Numbered from the stretch's first letter, positions 44,860 through 53,652 are shown. The stretch is 64,000 bases of DNA from Pseudomonas frederiksbergensis (GCF_900105495.1 NZ_FNTF01000002.1:3402501-3466500); one strand, 5' to 3'. Made by a program: numbers and translations. The notes: generated from the sequence alone by a model not told the origin.

Positions 44860-45500
44860 GGCTGCATCTCCTGCAACCGGCCGAGCACGGTCTGGGTGTC
44901 GGTAATCCAGCAGTAACCCCTGATTGCATTCAGGCACGCCTGATGCCGCGCAGGCGTGTAAGTCGCGCAGGCATCTTCCACCAGCGTCACCAGATAACCG
45001 CGGTCGGCGGCATCACGCACGGCCATGTCCACGCACTGGTCGGTGACGATGCCGGCGATGATCAGGTGCCGCGTCCCGAGGTTGCGCAGCACGTAGTCGA
45101 TGTTGGTGGAATTGAAGACCCCGGACGAGGTCTTGGGCAGCACGATTTCGTTTTCTGCCGGGGTCAGGTCGTCGATGATCCGTGCTGGCGGGCTGCCCTT
45201 GGGCAAGTGCATGTCCGAGAGCTTGTGGTCCAGCGAGCGGTCGCGGCCATCGGCGGTGAGGCTTTCGATGATCGTGTGCAGCACGTTTTGCCGGGCGCTG
45301 CGAAAAGCGCTGAGCAGCCGGCGTTGATTGGGAACCACCTGCATGTGGGTGCGGGTCAGGAAGTATTCGGCATCCGGCCCGTTGAGGTGCGGGTCGAACT
45401 GCGGCTCAAGCCAGGCGCGTTGCATGTCCACCAGTAACAGCGCGGTGTGATCGGTGACGAAGGGCAAATCCCGAGGTGAGTGGTGGGGGAGCTTGAACAT
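44856..45500 (-). CDS. Isochorismatase-family cysteine hydrolase
   Basis: 214 residues. The catalytic triad is in place: Asp25 (LLLVDMQRAW), Lys123 (LPKTSSGVFNSTN) and Cys156 (GIVTDQCVDMA). Such enzymes hydrolyse amide or carbamoyl groups. It is the first enzyme gene after the RpiR regulator, two bases downstream of it, and overlaps the ligase gene by four bases. Likely removes an amide or ureido group in the pathway. Confidence 0.9.
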   Translation of the reverse strand: MFKLPHHSPRDLPFVTDHTALLLVDMQRAWLEPQFDPHLNGPDAEYFLTRTHMQVVPNQRRLLSAFRSARQNVLHTIIESLTADGRDRSLDHKLSDMHLPKGSPPARIIDDLTPAENEIVLPKTSSGVFNSTNIDYVLRNLGTRHLIIAGIVTDQCVDMAVRDAADRGYLVTLVEDACATYTPARHQACLNAIRGYCWITDTQTVLGRLQEMQP

Positions 45501-45502
45501 CC

Positions 45503-46357
45503 TTATTTTTCCTCCAGCAGGTGGGTGTCGAAGTCGGTCCGCAGGGCGTCGATGCCTTCCAGGCGATCGGCCAGGTCCGGACTGCGCAGGGTCAGGCAGG
45601 CGATCAGCGCCTCGACCTGGGCCAGCGCCGGAACCAGGGTGTCGAAGGCCGACACCGATTCCACTGGCGCACTGATGATCAGGTCGGCCATTTCCCGCAA
45701 CGGTGAAGCATAGATGTCAGTGAACAACACCACGCGTGCATAGCGACTTTTCGCCGCATTGGCCACGCGCAGGGCCTGTGACTGGTAGCGGCGATAGTCG
45801 AACACCAGCACCACGTCCTGGCGCTGCACGTCGAACAAACGGTCGGGCAGTTGCGCGTTGTCTTCCAGGGCGAAACAGCCCGGACGCAGCAAGCGCAAGT
45901 GATTGAGTAAATAACTGGCGAGGAAACTGCTGAAGCGCCCGCCGAAGCAATGCACCTGATGGCGGGTGTCGAGCAGCCATTCCAGCAGAATTCGCACATC
46001 TTCGGGTTGGGTCAGCGCATGGGTGTCCACCAGCGCTCGATGGCTGTGCGCCAGATATTGGCTCCAGGCGTCGCCTTTCTGAAGATGAGCACGGGGTTGC
46101 AACAGGGTGCTGGGAGAACGGAGGCGGTGGTCCATGTCGCTGAGCAGGGCATCCTGGAAATCGGCATAACCGCTGAAACCCAGTTTTTTGACCAGTCGCA
46201 CGATGGTGGGATCGCTGACACCGGCATGTTCGGCCAAACGTGACATCGGGCCCAGTCCGTTACGCGGGTACTGGTCCAGCAAGGCACGGATCACTTTGCG
46301 TTCCGACGGCGTAAGGTCCAGGCCGGGATCGGTGATCAGGTCTCTGAGAGAAGGCAT
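45503..46357 (-). CDS. MurR/RpiR-family transcriptional regulator
   Basis: 284 residues. N-terminal HTH_6 domain (LTPSERKVIRALLDQYP, SRLAEHAGVSDPTIVRLVKKLGFSGYADFQ) and a C-terminal SIS domain (HCFGGRFSSFLASYL, VVLFTDIYASPLREMADLII). RpiR regulators with SIS domains bind sugar-phosphate or related effectors. It heads the minus-strand amine operon and ends two bases before the hydrolase gene. An inverted repeat lies in its promoter at 46394-46419. Confidence 0.9.
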   Translation of the reverse strand: MPSLRDLITDPGLDLTPSERKVIRALLDQYPRNGLGPMSRLAEHAGVSDPTIVRLVKKLGFSGYADFQDALLSDMDHRLRSPSTLLQPRAHLQKGDAWSQYLAHSHRALVDTHALTQPEDVRILLEWLLDTRHQVHCFGGRFSSFLASYLLNHLRLLRPGCFALEDNAQLPDRLFDVQRQDVVLVFDYRRYQSQALRVANAAKSRYARVVLFTDIYASPLREMADLIISAPVESVSAFDTLVPALAQVEALIACLTLRSPDLADRLEGIDALRTDFDTHLLEEK

Positions 46358-46698
46358 CCGGGCTCCTGCTGGATGGATATGTCGGTTTCATTTCATAAAT
46401 TGCTAAAACAGTATTTATGTAGCGGACTCAACATGTCTAGTGAATTTTTCAATGGATTTTTAACGTTAGAAAAAAGGGCGAAAACCCCGTGGGCTGTGGG
46501 CTACATGGAAGTCGACAGAGCTTGTAGGCCATCGCCCATAGTGGTGTCGGATATCGCTGATTTTTTCAGGCGGGTGTGGGTTGAAACCTGTGTTTGCCCG
46601 ATCAAACGAAACGCCCTGGATCGCGCTTCTTGCGGCACAATTGGCCAATTGTTTGCGGCGTGTTGCCGTTTTCCATTCCATCGACAGAGTGATCCTTC
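46358..46698. other. Intergenic region between rpiR and the cobF unit
   Basis: A 341-base region with the operator-like repeat near the rpiR end. I see no gene, no cobalamin riboswitch consensus and no strong terminator. Confidence 0.5.
46394..46419. promoter_or_regulatory. Candidate RpiR operator
   Basis: CATAAAT (46394-46400) and ATTTATG (46413-46419) are perfect inverted half-sites with 12 bases between, 37 bases upstream of the rpiR start codon. This suits dimer binding and autoregulation. No experiment supports it. Confidence 0.5.
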
Positions 46699-47271
46699 GT
46701 GCAGGCAACCCGTTTGACTTTGATGTGCCACGCTCGAACCGTCGCACAAAAATTGGCGTGTTTTCCTACAAATGAGCCAATAGAAATGGATTGGCAATCG
46801 GCAAGGGGATCGCGTCGTGCTCAGTTCAAGGGGACGCCGCGACTAGTATGTGGACCTGAACTGCGAACCCGGCAAACCGCCGAGCTGTTCGGCAGCGCCG
46901 TGGAAATTGTCGAGGCATTGAGGGATTGCGATTTCGGGCGCTGGCAAGGCGTGCGGATCGACGATCTGCAAAAAAACGCAGCCGAAGCGCTGCAGACCTG
47001 GCTCGATGATCCGAATTCGGCGCCCCATGGCGGCGAGTCGGTGGCGCAACTCGCAGGACGGGTGGCCGCGTGGCTGAAAACCCTGGAGGCCACACCGGGA
47101 CACATCGTTGCCATCACCCATCCGTTTGTGATTCGCGCCGCGCTGACGCAGGTGCTGCAAAGCGCAGCGTTCAACCTGATCGATGTTGAACCGCTGTCGG
47201 CCATCGAGTTGCGGTTCAACGGCCGTTGGCGTTTACGCTTGTTGGGCACTGAGCCTGAAGGAGCCTATTGA
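46699..47271 (+). CDS. Histidine phosphatase-family protein beside cobF
   Basis: 190 residues. The fold is that of the branch-2-like phosphoglycerate-mutase superfamily (CGPELRTRQTAELFG, CDFGRWQG, PHGGESVAQLAGRV, AITHPFVIRAAL). The usual RHG catalytic triplet is replaced by CHA in LMCHARTVAQ, with only the His kept. The start is GTG at 46699. The stop overlaps the cobF ATG by one base. A role in cobalamin nucleotide-loop steps (CobC-like) is suggested by position, but the changed triplet leaves activity open. Confidence 0.82.
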   Translation: MQATRLTLMCHARTVAQKLACFPTNEPIEMDWQSARGSRRAQFKGTPRLVCGPELRTRQTAELFGSAVEIVEALRDCDFGRWQGVRIDDLQKNAAEALQTWLDDPNSAPHGGESVAQLAGRVAAWLKTLEATPGHIVAITHPFVIRAALTQVLQSAAFNLIDVEPLSAIELRFNGRWRLRLLGTEPEGAY

Positions 47272-48026
47272 TGAAAAAACTTCTGGTCATCGGCATCGGC
47301 GCCGGCAACCCCGACTACATCACCATGCAAGCCGTGAAAGCGCTGAACCTCGTCGACGTGTTTTTCCTCATGGACAAGGGGCAGAGCAAGGACAAGCTGA
47401 TCGACCTGCGCCGAGAGATCTGCGAACGCTACATCACCGATCGCGACTACCGCTTCGTCGAAGCCCACAGCCCGGAGCGCGAACGCGGTGATGTGGACTA
47501 CAAGGCCAGCGTGGAAGATCTCAATCTGGCTAAACAGCGGACGTTCGAACGGTTGATCAGCGAGGAAATGACTGACGAGCAGTGCGGCGGTTTTCTGGTG
47601 TGGGGCGATCCGGCGTTGTACGACAGCACCATCCGGATCTTGCAGGCGATTCTGGCCTCGGGCCGGTGCGTCTTCGAATTTGAAGTGATCCCCGGCATCA
47701 CCAGTGTCCAGGCGCTGGCGGCGCAACATAAAGTGCCGCTGAACCGCATTGGCCGCTCAATTGAAATCACCACTGGCCGACGGCTGGCGGCGGGGCAGGT
47801 GAGTGATGCCGACAGCCTGGTGGTGATGCTCGATGCAGAAGATTCCTACCATCAGGTGGCGGATCAGGAGACAGAGATTTATTGGGGGGCTTACTTGGGC
47901 ACGCCGGATGAGATTTTGATCAGCGGCAAGCTCAAGGATGTGGCGGATGAGATCGAGCGAGTGCGCAAGGCGGCCCGGTTGGAGAATGGGTGGATTATGG
48001 ATACCTATCTGTTGCGCAAGCCTTGA
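47271..48026 (+). CDS. cobF: Precorrin-6A synthase (deacetylating)
   Basis: 251 residues, SAM-dependent methylase of the aerobic cobalamin pathway that converts precorrin-5 to precorrin-6A with release of acetate. The N-terminus LLVIGIGAGNPDYITMQAVK, the middle GGFLVWGDPALYDSTIRIL and EVIPGITSVQALAA are characteristic of CobF/tetrapyrrole methylases. The length is normal. It is co-translated with the phosphatase gene. Other cob genes are not in this window. Confidence 0.95.
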   Translation: MKKLLVIGIGAGNPDYITMQAVKALNLVDVFFLMDKGQSKDKLIDLRREICERYITDRDYRFVEAHSPERERGDVDYKASVEDLNLAKQRTFERLISEEMTDEQCGGFLVWGDPALYDSTIRILQAILASGRCVFEFEVIPGITSVQALAAQHKVPLNRIGRSIEITTGRRLAAGQVSDADSLVVMLDAEDSYHQVADQETEIYWGAYLGTPDEILISGKLKDVADEIERVRKAARLENGWIMDTYLLRKP

Positions 48027-48046
48027 GAAAATTGTTGTCTGGGCTG

Positions 48047-48138
48047 GCCTCATCGCGAGCAGGCTCACTCCCACATTAGACCGCGTCCGTCCAGACAACT
48101 CGGTCAACTGTGGGAGCGAGCCTGCTCGTGATGAGGCC
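48047..48138. repeat. Family C inverted repeat
   Basis: GGCCTCATCGCGAGCAGGCT is mirrored by AGCCTGCTCGTGATGAGGCC at the other end, with about 50 bases between. The right arm provides the last codons and stop of the minus-strand regulator at 48104. Confidence 0.85.
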
Positions 48139-49120
48139 CTAAAGAACACCTCAAAAAATCGCCTTTGACTCCAAACCGCTCCCGATACACCGACGGCGGC
48201 ACGCCGACCACGCTGCGAAACGCCACCCGAAAACTCTCCACCGAGCGATATCCGCAGCGCTGGGCAATCTGGTCGGTGTTCTGGCTCGTGCTTTCAAGCA
48301 GCTCGCGAGCCCGGCCCAGGCGCTCATGCTGCAACCAGGCCTTGGGCGGCATGCCGGTGGCTTCAGTGAAGCGGCGCAGAAACGTCCGTTCACTCATCGC
48401 CGCTTCACTCGCCAGCTCGCGCACCTCCAGCGGTTCATGCAAACGCTCGCGTGCCCACTGCATGACGCGCGACAAATCGCTACGCGGCGTAGGACTGACC
48501 GGTGTCGGAATGAACTGCGCCTGGCCGCCGGTGCGTTGCGGCGACATCACCAGCCGCCGCGCCACCGAGTTGGCCACTTGCGTACCGAAGTCCCGCGCCA
48601 CCAGATGCAGGCAGGCATCGATACCGGCAGCGCTGCCGGCCGAGGTGATCAGCTGACCTGAATCGACATAGAGCACGTCCGGGTCCACCAGAATGTTCGG
48701 AAACCGCTCGGCCAGCTCAGAGGTGTAGCGCCAGTGCGTGGTGGCGCCGTGACCGTCGAGCAAACCGGTGGCCGCCAGCACGAACACACCCGAGCAGATC
48801 GACAGCAGCCGCGCACCCCGCGCATGGGCTTGGCGCAGGGCCGCGATCAATGCCTCAGGCACCGGGGCGCTGCGGTCACGCCAGCCGGGAATGATGATGG
48901 TCCGGGCATCTTCGAGCAGCTCCATGCCGCCATCGGCCAGCACTTGAATACCGCCCATGGCGTGCATCGGGCCCTGATCGACCGCGGCGATCCGGTGCTC
49001 GTACCAAGGGAAGTCGAATTCCGGACGGGCCAGGCCGAAGATCTCCACGGCGATGCCGAACTCGAATGTGCAGAGGCCGTCGTAGGCCAGAATCGCGACC
49101 AATCCTGGGGTGGGCTGCAT
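48104..49120 (-). CDS. ftrA: GlxA/FtrA-like AraC regulator with repeat-encoded tail
   Basis: 338 residues. The N-terminal DJ-1/PfpI domain (FEFGIAVEIFGLARP, LLSICSGVFVLAATGLLDG) precedes an AraC domain (EVRELASEAAMSERTFLRRF, QIAQRCGYRSVESFRVAF). This is the FtrA arrangement. The AraC domain ends near YRERFG; the last 18 residues, LRCSLGPHHEQARSHS, are read from the right arm of the family C repeat and so look accidental. ATG 49120 fits the domain start. The divergent rhodanese gene at 49222 is a likely target. Confidence 0.88.
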   Translation of the reverse strand: MQPTPGLVAILAYDGLCTFEFGIAVEIFGLARPEFDFPWYEHRIAAVDQGPMHAMGGIQVLADGGMELLEDARTIIIPGWRDRSAPVPEALIAALRQAHARGARLLSICSGVFVLAATGLLDGHGATTHWRYTSELAERFPNILVDPDVLYVDSGQLITSAGSAAGIDACLHLVARDFGTQVANSVARRLVMSPQRTGGQAQFIPTPVSPTPRSDLSRVMQWARERLHEPLEVRELASEAAMSERTFLRRFTEATGMPPKAWLQHERLGRARELLESTSQNTDQIAQRCGYRSVESFRVAFRSVVGVPPSVYRERFGVKGDFLRCSLGPHHEQARSHS

Positions 49121-49221
49121 TTGGCGGAAAGTTCCCGGTGAGTGTCTTGTGCGCCACTGTAGCCGCAAGCGCCGGGTGGATAAAGTCTTCTCACACCCAC
49201 CGAGACTTTGGAGTACAGCCC

Positions 49222-49656
49222 ATGACCAGCCTGGTCCGAGAGATTCCCGCCGCCCCATCGGCCATCGCCCTGATGCATTTCAGTAACCGTCTGACCTTCG
49301 AAACCGACTGTTCCGACGTTCACGGCAGCCAACAGGCCGGCGAAGTGGATTTTGTCCTGATAGACGTGCGCGGCCCGCTCGCGTTCGAGCGTGGCCATGT
49401 GCCGGGAGCGATCAATATTCCGGGGCGACTGCTGAACGCTGCAAGCCTGGCGGCCTACCCGAAAACCAGCCTGTTCGTGGTGTATTGCGCCGGGCCCCAC
49501 TGCAACGGTGCCAACAAGGCTGCGGTGAAACTGGCGGCGCTGGGGTACCCGGTCAAGGAAATGATCGGCGGGGTGACCGGGTGGCTGGATGAAGGGTTTG
49601 AGTTGAGCGTTGCTGTGCAACGGCCTGCCAGCAGCGTGATCGGTTGCGAATGTTGA
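49222..49656 (+). CDS. Rhodanese-domain sulfurtransferase
   Basis: 144 residues, a single rhodanese domain (VDFVLIDVRGPLAFERGHVPG, VVYCAGPHCNGANKAA). The catalytic Cys89 sits in the CAGPHCNGA loop, with Asp48 and Arg50 in the preceding motif. It moves sulfur as a persulfide. It is divergent from the FtrA-like regulator gene with 101 bases between, an arrangement often conserved in Pseudomonas. GGAG precedes the ATG. Confidence 0.9.
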   Translation: MTSLVREIPAAPSAIALMHFSNRLTFETDCSDVHGSQQAGEVDFVLIDVRGPLAFERGHVPGAINIPGRLLNAASLAAYPKTSLFVVYCAGPHCNGANKAAVKLAALGYPVKEMIGGVTGWLDEGFELSVAVQRPASSVIGCEC

Positions 49657-49668
49657 TGTAGTCGAAAA

Positions 49669-49753
49669 GATCGCAGCCTCGTTTTCACTCGACAGCTCCT
49701 ACAGGCAATCGCGTAGACCTGTAGGAGCTGTCGAGTGAAACGAGGCTGCGATC
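49669..49753. repeat. Long hairpin repeat, family E copy 1
   Basis: AGATCGCAGCCTCGTTTTCA and onward to CTACAGG is mirrored at 49718-49753. The two arms are nearly perfect complements separated by a 13-base loop, so the RNA would fold into one long hairpin. A related element is at 61909-62004. It lies between convergent genes. Confidence 0.85.
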
Positions 49754-49769
49754 TGTTGATCTTGCTTCT

Positions 49770-50405
49770 TTAAACCTGTGCCGACCACCACCCATCAAGC
49801 GTCACCTGCAACCATTCGAACACGGTTGCATAGGCGGCGCTGTCCTGTTGACCCCGAGGTAGCGGTGACTCGTCGCCAAAGTGTTCATTGAGCGTTGCCA
49901 CCGATTCAGCCGTCCATTCCGGATGAAACTGCAAACCCACCCGCGTCGGCCCGACGCAAAACATCTGCTGCTCGCACTGATCACTGCTGGCCAGCAACTG
50001 CGCGTTTGGCGGCAGGTCGATGGCGTCTTCGTGCCATTCCAGCACTTGTAACGTCTGGCCATCGACAAAGGTCACGGGCGTCCAGCCGGTCTCCCATCGA
50101 TCCATCCGTCGCACATTCCCGCCCAGGCTCCGCGCCAGTAACTGCGCCCCCAGACAAATCGCAAACACCGCCGCGCCTTGATCCAGGCTGCCGGCCAACC
50201 ACTGGCGTTCAGCTTCCAGCCAGGCCGGCCCGGCGTTGGACTCATAAGGCCCGCCCAACAGAATGACGGGCGCTGCACTGACTGGCGGCAACTGGCCGAG
50301 GTCGGCGCGAAACACGTTCAAGGTCAAACCTCGGGACGTGGCCCACGTGGCAATGGCGCCGGGACCTTCGGCAGGGTGGTGCTGGATCAGGTTCAACGTG
50401 GCCAT
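49770..50405 (-). CDS. Class I glutamine amidotransferase-like protein
   Basis: 211 residues of the GATase1 fold. The triad is complete: Cys84 in FAICLGAQLLA, His161 and Glu163 in LQFHPEWTAE. Small stand-alone members hydrolyse gamma-glutamyl amides or supply ammonia, as GuaA-like or YfeJ-like proteins. It is convergent with the rhodanese gene and divergent from the binding-protein gene; no partner synthase is adjacent. Confidence 0.9.
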   Translation of the reverse strand: MATLNLIQHHPAEGPGAIATWATSRGLTLNVFRADLGQLPPVSAAPVILLGGPYESNAGPAWLEAERQWLAGSLDQGAAVFAICLGAQLLARSLGGNVRRMDRWETGWTPVTFVDGQTLQVLEWHEDAIDLPPNAQLLASSDQCEQQMFCVGPTRVGLQFHPEWTAESVATLNEHFGDESPLPRGQQDSAAYATVFEWLQVTLDGWWSAQV

Positions 50406-50664
50406 AAGGGCTCTCTTGTAGTTTTTACTTGTAGGTTTTGTCTGAAAAAAGGACTTGTCCTACAGTCTTTGCACCGGCTTGGCGCACGCTTCAAGGGACT
50501 CGTATCCCTCGGCTGCTTTTCTATAAGTATTTGTCGCTTAAACACAATTGACCCTCCTGAAGCCGCTCTAGACTGCCGGCCACTTCGGTGCTTTCCAATC
50601 GGAACCCGCCACCGAATGCCAATCGAAAGCTGCCAATAAAAGCCTCCGCACACAGGAGTTATAA

Positions 50665-51444
50665 ATGAAGAAGCTAGTGATGTTCGGTGCCCTGGCACTG
50701 TCGATGTTGTCCCTGACGGCCGTGGCCGAAGACGCCAAGCCGATCCGCCTCGGTATCGAAGCCGGTTACCCGCCATTCTCGATGAAAACCGCTGACGGCA
50801 AACTCACCGGCTTCGACGTGGACATCGGCGACGCACTGTGCGAGCAGATGAAAGTGAAATGCACCTGGGTCGAGCAAGAGTTCGACGGTCTGATCCCGGC
50901 GCTGAAGGTCAAGAAAATCGACGCAATCCTGTCCTCCATGACCATCACCGACGATCGCAAAAAGAACGTCGACTTCACCATCAAGTACTACCACACCCCG
51001 GCGCGCTTCGTGATGAAGGAAGGCACCGACATCAAGGATCCGCTGACCGAACTCAAAGGCAAGAAAGTCGGTGTGCTGCGCGCCAGTACCCACGACCGCT
51101 TCGCCACTGAAGTGCTGGTGCCGGCCGGGATCAACCTGGTTCGCTACGGCTCCCAGCAGGAAGCCAACCTGGACATGGTCGCCGGTCGTCTCGATGCGAT
51201 GCTGGCCGACTCGGTCAACCTGGACGACGGTTTCCTGAAAACCGACGCCGGCAAAGGCTTCGCTTTCGTCGGCCCGACCTACGAAGACGCCAAGTACTTC
51301 GGCGGCGGCGCCGGTATTGCCGTGCGCAAGGGCGATACCGCTTTGGCTGAGAAATTCAACACTGCCATCAACGAAATCCGCGCCAACGGCAAGTACAAGC
51401 AAGTGCAAGACAAGTACTTCGACTTTGACGTTTACGGCCATTAA
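50665..51444 (+). CDS. Basic-amino-acid ABC binding protein, AotJ/ArtJ-like
   Basis: 259 residues with a signal peptide ending at TAVAE. The periplasmic binding fold has [47 protein letters not shown] and [13 protein letters not shown]. It resembles AotJ/HisJ proteins for arginine, ornithine or lysine. CAGGAG precedes the ATG. Permease and ATPase genes are absent, but an AotO-like deacylase gene follows after a terminator. Confidence 0.92.
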   Translation: MKKLVMFGALALSMLSLTAVAEDAKPIRLGIEAGYPPFSMKTADGKLTGFDVDIGDALCEQMKVKCTWVEQEFDGLIPALKVKKIDAILSSMTITDDRKKNVDFTIKYYHTPARFVMKEGTDIKDPLTELKGKKVGVLRASTHDRFATEVLVPAGINLVRYGSQQEANLDMVAGRLDAMLADSVNLDDGFLKTDAGKGFAFVGPTYEDAKYFGGGAGIAVRKGDTALAEKFNTAINEIRANGKYKQVQDKYFDFDVYGH

Positions 51445-51455
51445 TCACGCCGTTC

Positions 51456-51494
51456 AAAAAAGTGGCAACCGTTGACGCGGTTGCCACTTTTTTT
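51456..51494 (+). terminator. Intrinsic terminator after the binding-protein gene
   Basis: AAAAAAGTGGCAACC pairs with GGTTGCCACTTTTTTT around a short loop, giving a strong stem with a T run. Confidence 0.92.
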
Positions 51495-51520
51495 ATGCTC
51501 TCTCTGTTGAAATAAGATCC

Positions 51521-51608
51521 CTGTGGGAGTGAGCCTCGCGAAAGCGGTTTTTCAGTGGTAAGTCTTTTGCCTGACACACTGCTTTCGCGAGCAGGCTCGC
51601 TCCTACAG
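51521..51608. repeat. Family C inverted repeat with a shortened arm
   Basis: CTGTGGGAGTGAGCC and CGCGAAAGCG at the left are answered by CGCTTTCGCGAGCAGGCTCG near the right end. The left arm lacks about five bases found in other copies. Confidence 0.75.
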
Positions 51609-51642
51609 GTGATTTTCGCCGTTCAGATATTCAGGAGTTTCC

Positions 51643-52755
51643 ATGCAACGCATCGACCATTCACTGCCCTGGAGTCACTTGGGCACCGAACGCACCCTCA
51701 GCGTGTTTCGTTATGGCGCGGGCACTCGCAAGGTCTACATCCAGGCCAGCCTGCACGCGGATGAACTGCCGGGCATGCGCACGGCGTGGGAACTGAAAAA
51801 GCGTCTGGCCGAACTCGAAACCCAGGGCCAGTTGCAGGGCGTGATCGAACTGGTCCCGGTGGCCAATCCCATCGGCCTCGATCAACACCTGCAAGGCAGC
51901 CACATGGGCCGCTTCGAGCTGGGCAGCGGCAAGAACTTCAACCGCTCCTTCGTCGAACTCAGCGCACCGGTGGCCGAGTTAATCGGTGATCGCTTGGGCA
52001 GTGACGCGGCGGCCAACATTGCGCTGATTCGCCAAACCATGGGCCAGGTACTCGACGATTTGCCGGCACCGGCCTCGCAGCTTGAAGCCATGCACCGTTT
52101 GCTGTTGCGCCACGCCTGTGAGGCCGACATCACTCTCGATCTGCATTGTGATTTCGACGCGGCGATTCATCTGTACGCCTTGCCGCAACACTGGCCGCAG
52201 TGGCAATCCCTGGCGGCGCGTTTGAAGGCCGGGGTGGCGTTGCTCTGCGAAGACTCCGGCGGCAGTTCATTCGATGAGTCGTGTTCAACCCCGTGGTTGC
52301 GCCTGGCCAGGGCTTTCCCAGAGGCCGCGATACCGCCGGCCAACCTGGCGACAACGCTGGAACTGGGCAGCATGGGTGATACCCGCGTCGATCAGGCCCA
52401 AGCCAATTGCGAGGCGATTCTCGGCTTCCTCGCCGAGCAGGGTTTCATCAAAGGCGCTTGGCCTGCGGCCCCGAGCGAATGCTGTGAAGGCATGCCGTTC
52501 GAAGGCACCCAATACCTGTTCGCGCCGCATCATGGGGTCGTCAGTTTTCTGCGCGACTCGGGTGAGTGGGTGGAAAAAGGGGATGCGCTGTTCGAAGTGG
52601 TCGATCCATTGAACGATCGGGTCACCACTGTTTGCGCCGGGACCAGTGGGGTGTTGTTTGCGATTGACCGTGGGCGCTATACGCAACCGGGGACCTGGCA
52701 GGCGAAGGTGGCGGGGCGCGAGCCGATTCGGGTCGGGAAACTCGTCAACGATTGA
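51643..52755 (+). CDS. Succinylglutamate desuccinylase/aspartoacylase-family protein (AotO-like)
   Basis: 370 residues, peptidase M14-type zinc deacylase. The metal site is visible in ASLHADELPGM and DITLDLHCDFDAA, as is GSGKNFNRSFVEL. AotO in the aot operon of P. aeruginosa belongs to this family, and here the gene follows an AotJ-like binding protein. It should remove an acyl group from an amino acid, but substrate is unknown. No succinylglutamate operon genes (astB, astD) are adjacent. Confidence 0.88.
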   Translation: MQRIDHSLPWSHLGTERTLSVFRYGAGTRKVYIQASLHADELPGMRTAWELKKRLAELETQGQLQGVIELVPVANPIGLDQHLQGSHMGRFELGSGKNFNRSFVELSAPVAELIGDRLGSDAAANIALIRQTMGQVLDDLPAPASQLEAMHRLLLRHACEADITLDLHCDFDAAIHLYALPQHWPQWQSLAARLKAGVALLCEDSGGSSFDESCSTPWLRLARAFPEAAIPPANLATTLELGSMGDTRVDQAQANCEAILGFLAEQGFIKGAWPAAPSECCEGMPFEGTQYLFAPHHGVVSFLRDSGEWVEKGDALFEVVDPLNDRVTTVCAGTSGVLFAIDRGRYTQPGTWQAKVAGREPIRVGKLVND

Positions 52756-52765
52756 AGATCCTCAC

Positions 52766-52875
52766 TGATCGTTCCCATGCTCTGCGTGGGAATGCCTCAA
52801 CGGACGCTCCGCGTTCGGCTTCTGGGACGCAGAGCGTCCCGGGCTGCATTCCCATGCAGAGCATGGGAACGATCA
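52766..52875. repeat. Family B inverted repeat, copy 2
   Basis: TGATCGTTCCCATGC opens and GCATGGGAACGATCA closes the element. It lies between the AotO-like and esterase genes. Confidence 0.9.
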
Positions 52876-52932
52876 AAGGCCAAAAGAGGTGTTAGGCTCT
52901 GCCCCGAATCCTGCACTTGTGAAGGAAGGTTT

Positions 52933-53649
52933 ATGTTGAAGTTTCTCGCTCTGCTGACACTCCTGGCGTCCACCGCCGTCCACGCTCAAACCCCGCTGCA
53001 AACCGATCTGCCGCTCAAGTACCTGGAGCAGGCCAACTCTGAATCGCGCCATCAGCCCCTGGTGATTTTCCTCCACGGTTTTGGCAGTAACGAAGAAGAC
53101 CTGTTCGACATCAAGGATGAACTGCCCGCGTCATACAACTACCTGTCGGTACGCGCACCGATGGTGATAGAGGAGGGCCGTTATCAGTGGTTTCGCCAGA
53201 AAGGTGATGGCGCCTATGACGGCGAGACAGATGATTTGAAGGCCAGCGGCGCAGTGTTGCTGGATTTTGTCGCACAGGCGGCGAAGAAGTATCACACCGA
53301 ACCTAATAAGGTATTCCTGGTGGGTTTCAGCCAGGGCGCGATGATGTCCTACGAGGTGGCCCTGCGTCATCCTGAGGCGGTGGGCGGGATCGCGGCGTTG
53401 AGCGGGCGGATTCTGCCAGTGCTCAAGTCCGGGTTGAAACCCGATGAAAAACGCCAGCAGCTGGCGATTTTCATTGGTCATGGCACCGCCGACACACTCC
53501 TTCCCTACAAGGACGGCACGGACGCCGACAGCCTGTTGCAGAGCCTGTCACTCAAGCCTGAATTTCATGCCTACCCTGGCGTCGGTCACAGCATTACTGC
53601 CACCGAGATACAAGACTTGAGCGCCTGGTTGCAGCGTCTCAATCCCTGA
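52933..53649 (+). CDS. Exported phospholipase/carboxylesterase
   Basis: 238 residues with a signal peptide of about 18 residues (ending VHA). The alpha/beta-hydrolase motif VIFLHGFGSNEEDL is followed by the nucleophile elbow GFSQGAM with Ser133, the acid Asp187 (HGTADTLLP) and His219 (GVGHSIT). It resembles the EstB/YpfH-type carboxylesterase group. ATG 52933 follows AAGGAAGG. Its periplasmic location fits ester hydrolysis of external substrates. Confidence 0.9.
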   Translation: MLKFLALLTLLASTAVHAQTPLQTDLPLKYLEQANSESRHQPLVIFLHGFGSNEEDLFDIKDELPASYNYLSVRAPMVIEEGRYQWFRQKGDGAYDGETDDLKASGAVLLDFVAQAAKKYHTEPNKVFLVGFSQGAMMSYEVALRHPEAVGGIAALSGRILPVLKSGLKPDEKRQQLAIFIGHGTADTLLPYKDGTDADSLLQSLSLKPEFHAYPGVGHSITATEIQDLSAWLQRLNP

Positions 53650-53652
53650 CGC

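Noticed and set aside
46501-46797. Search for a cobalamin riboswitch upstream of the cobF unit
   Set aside because: No B12-box-like sequence or typical multi-stem layout was seen.
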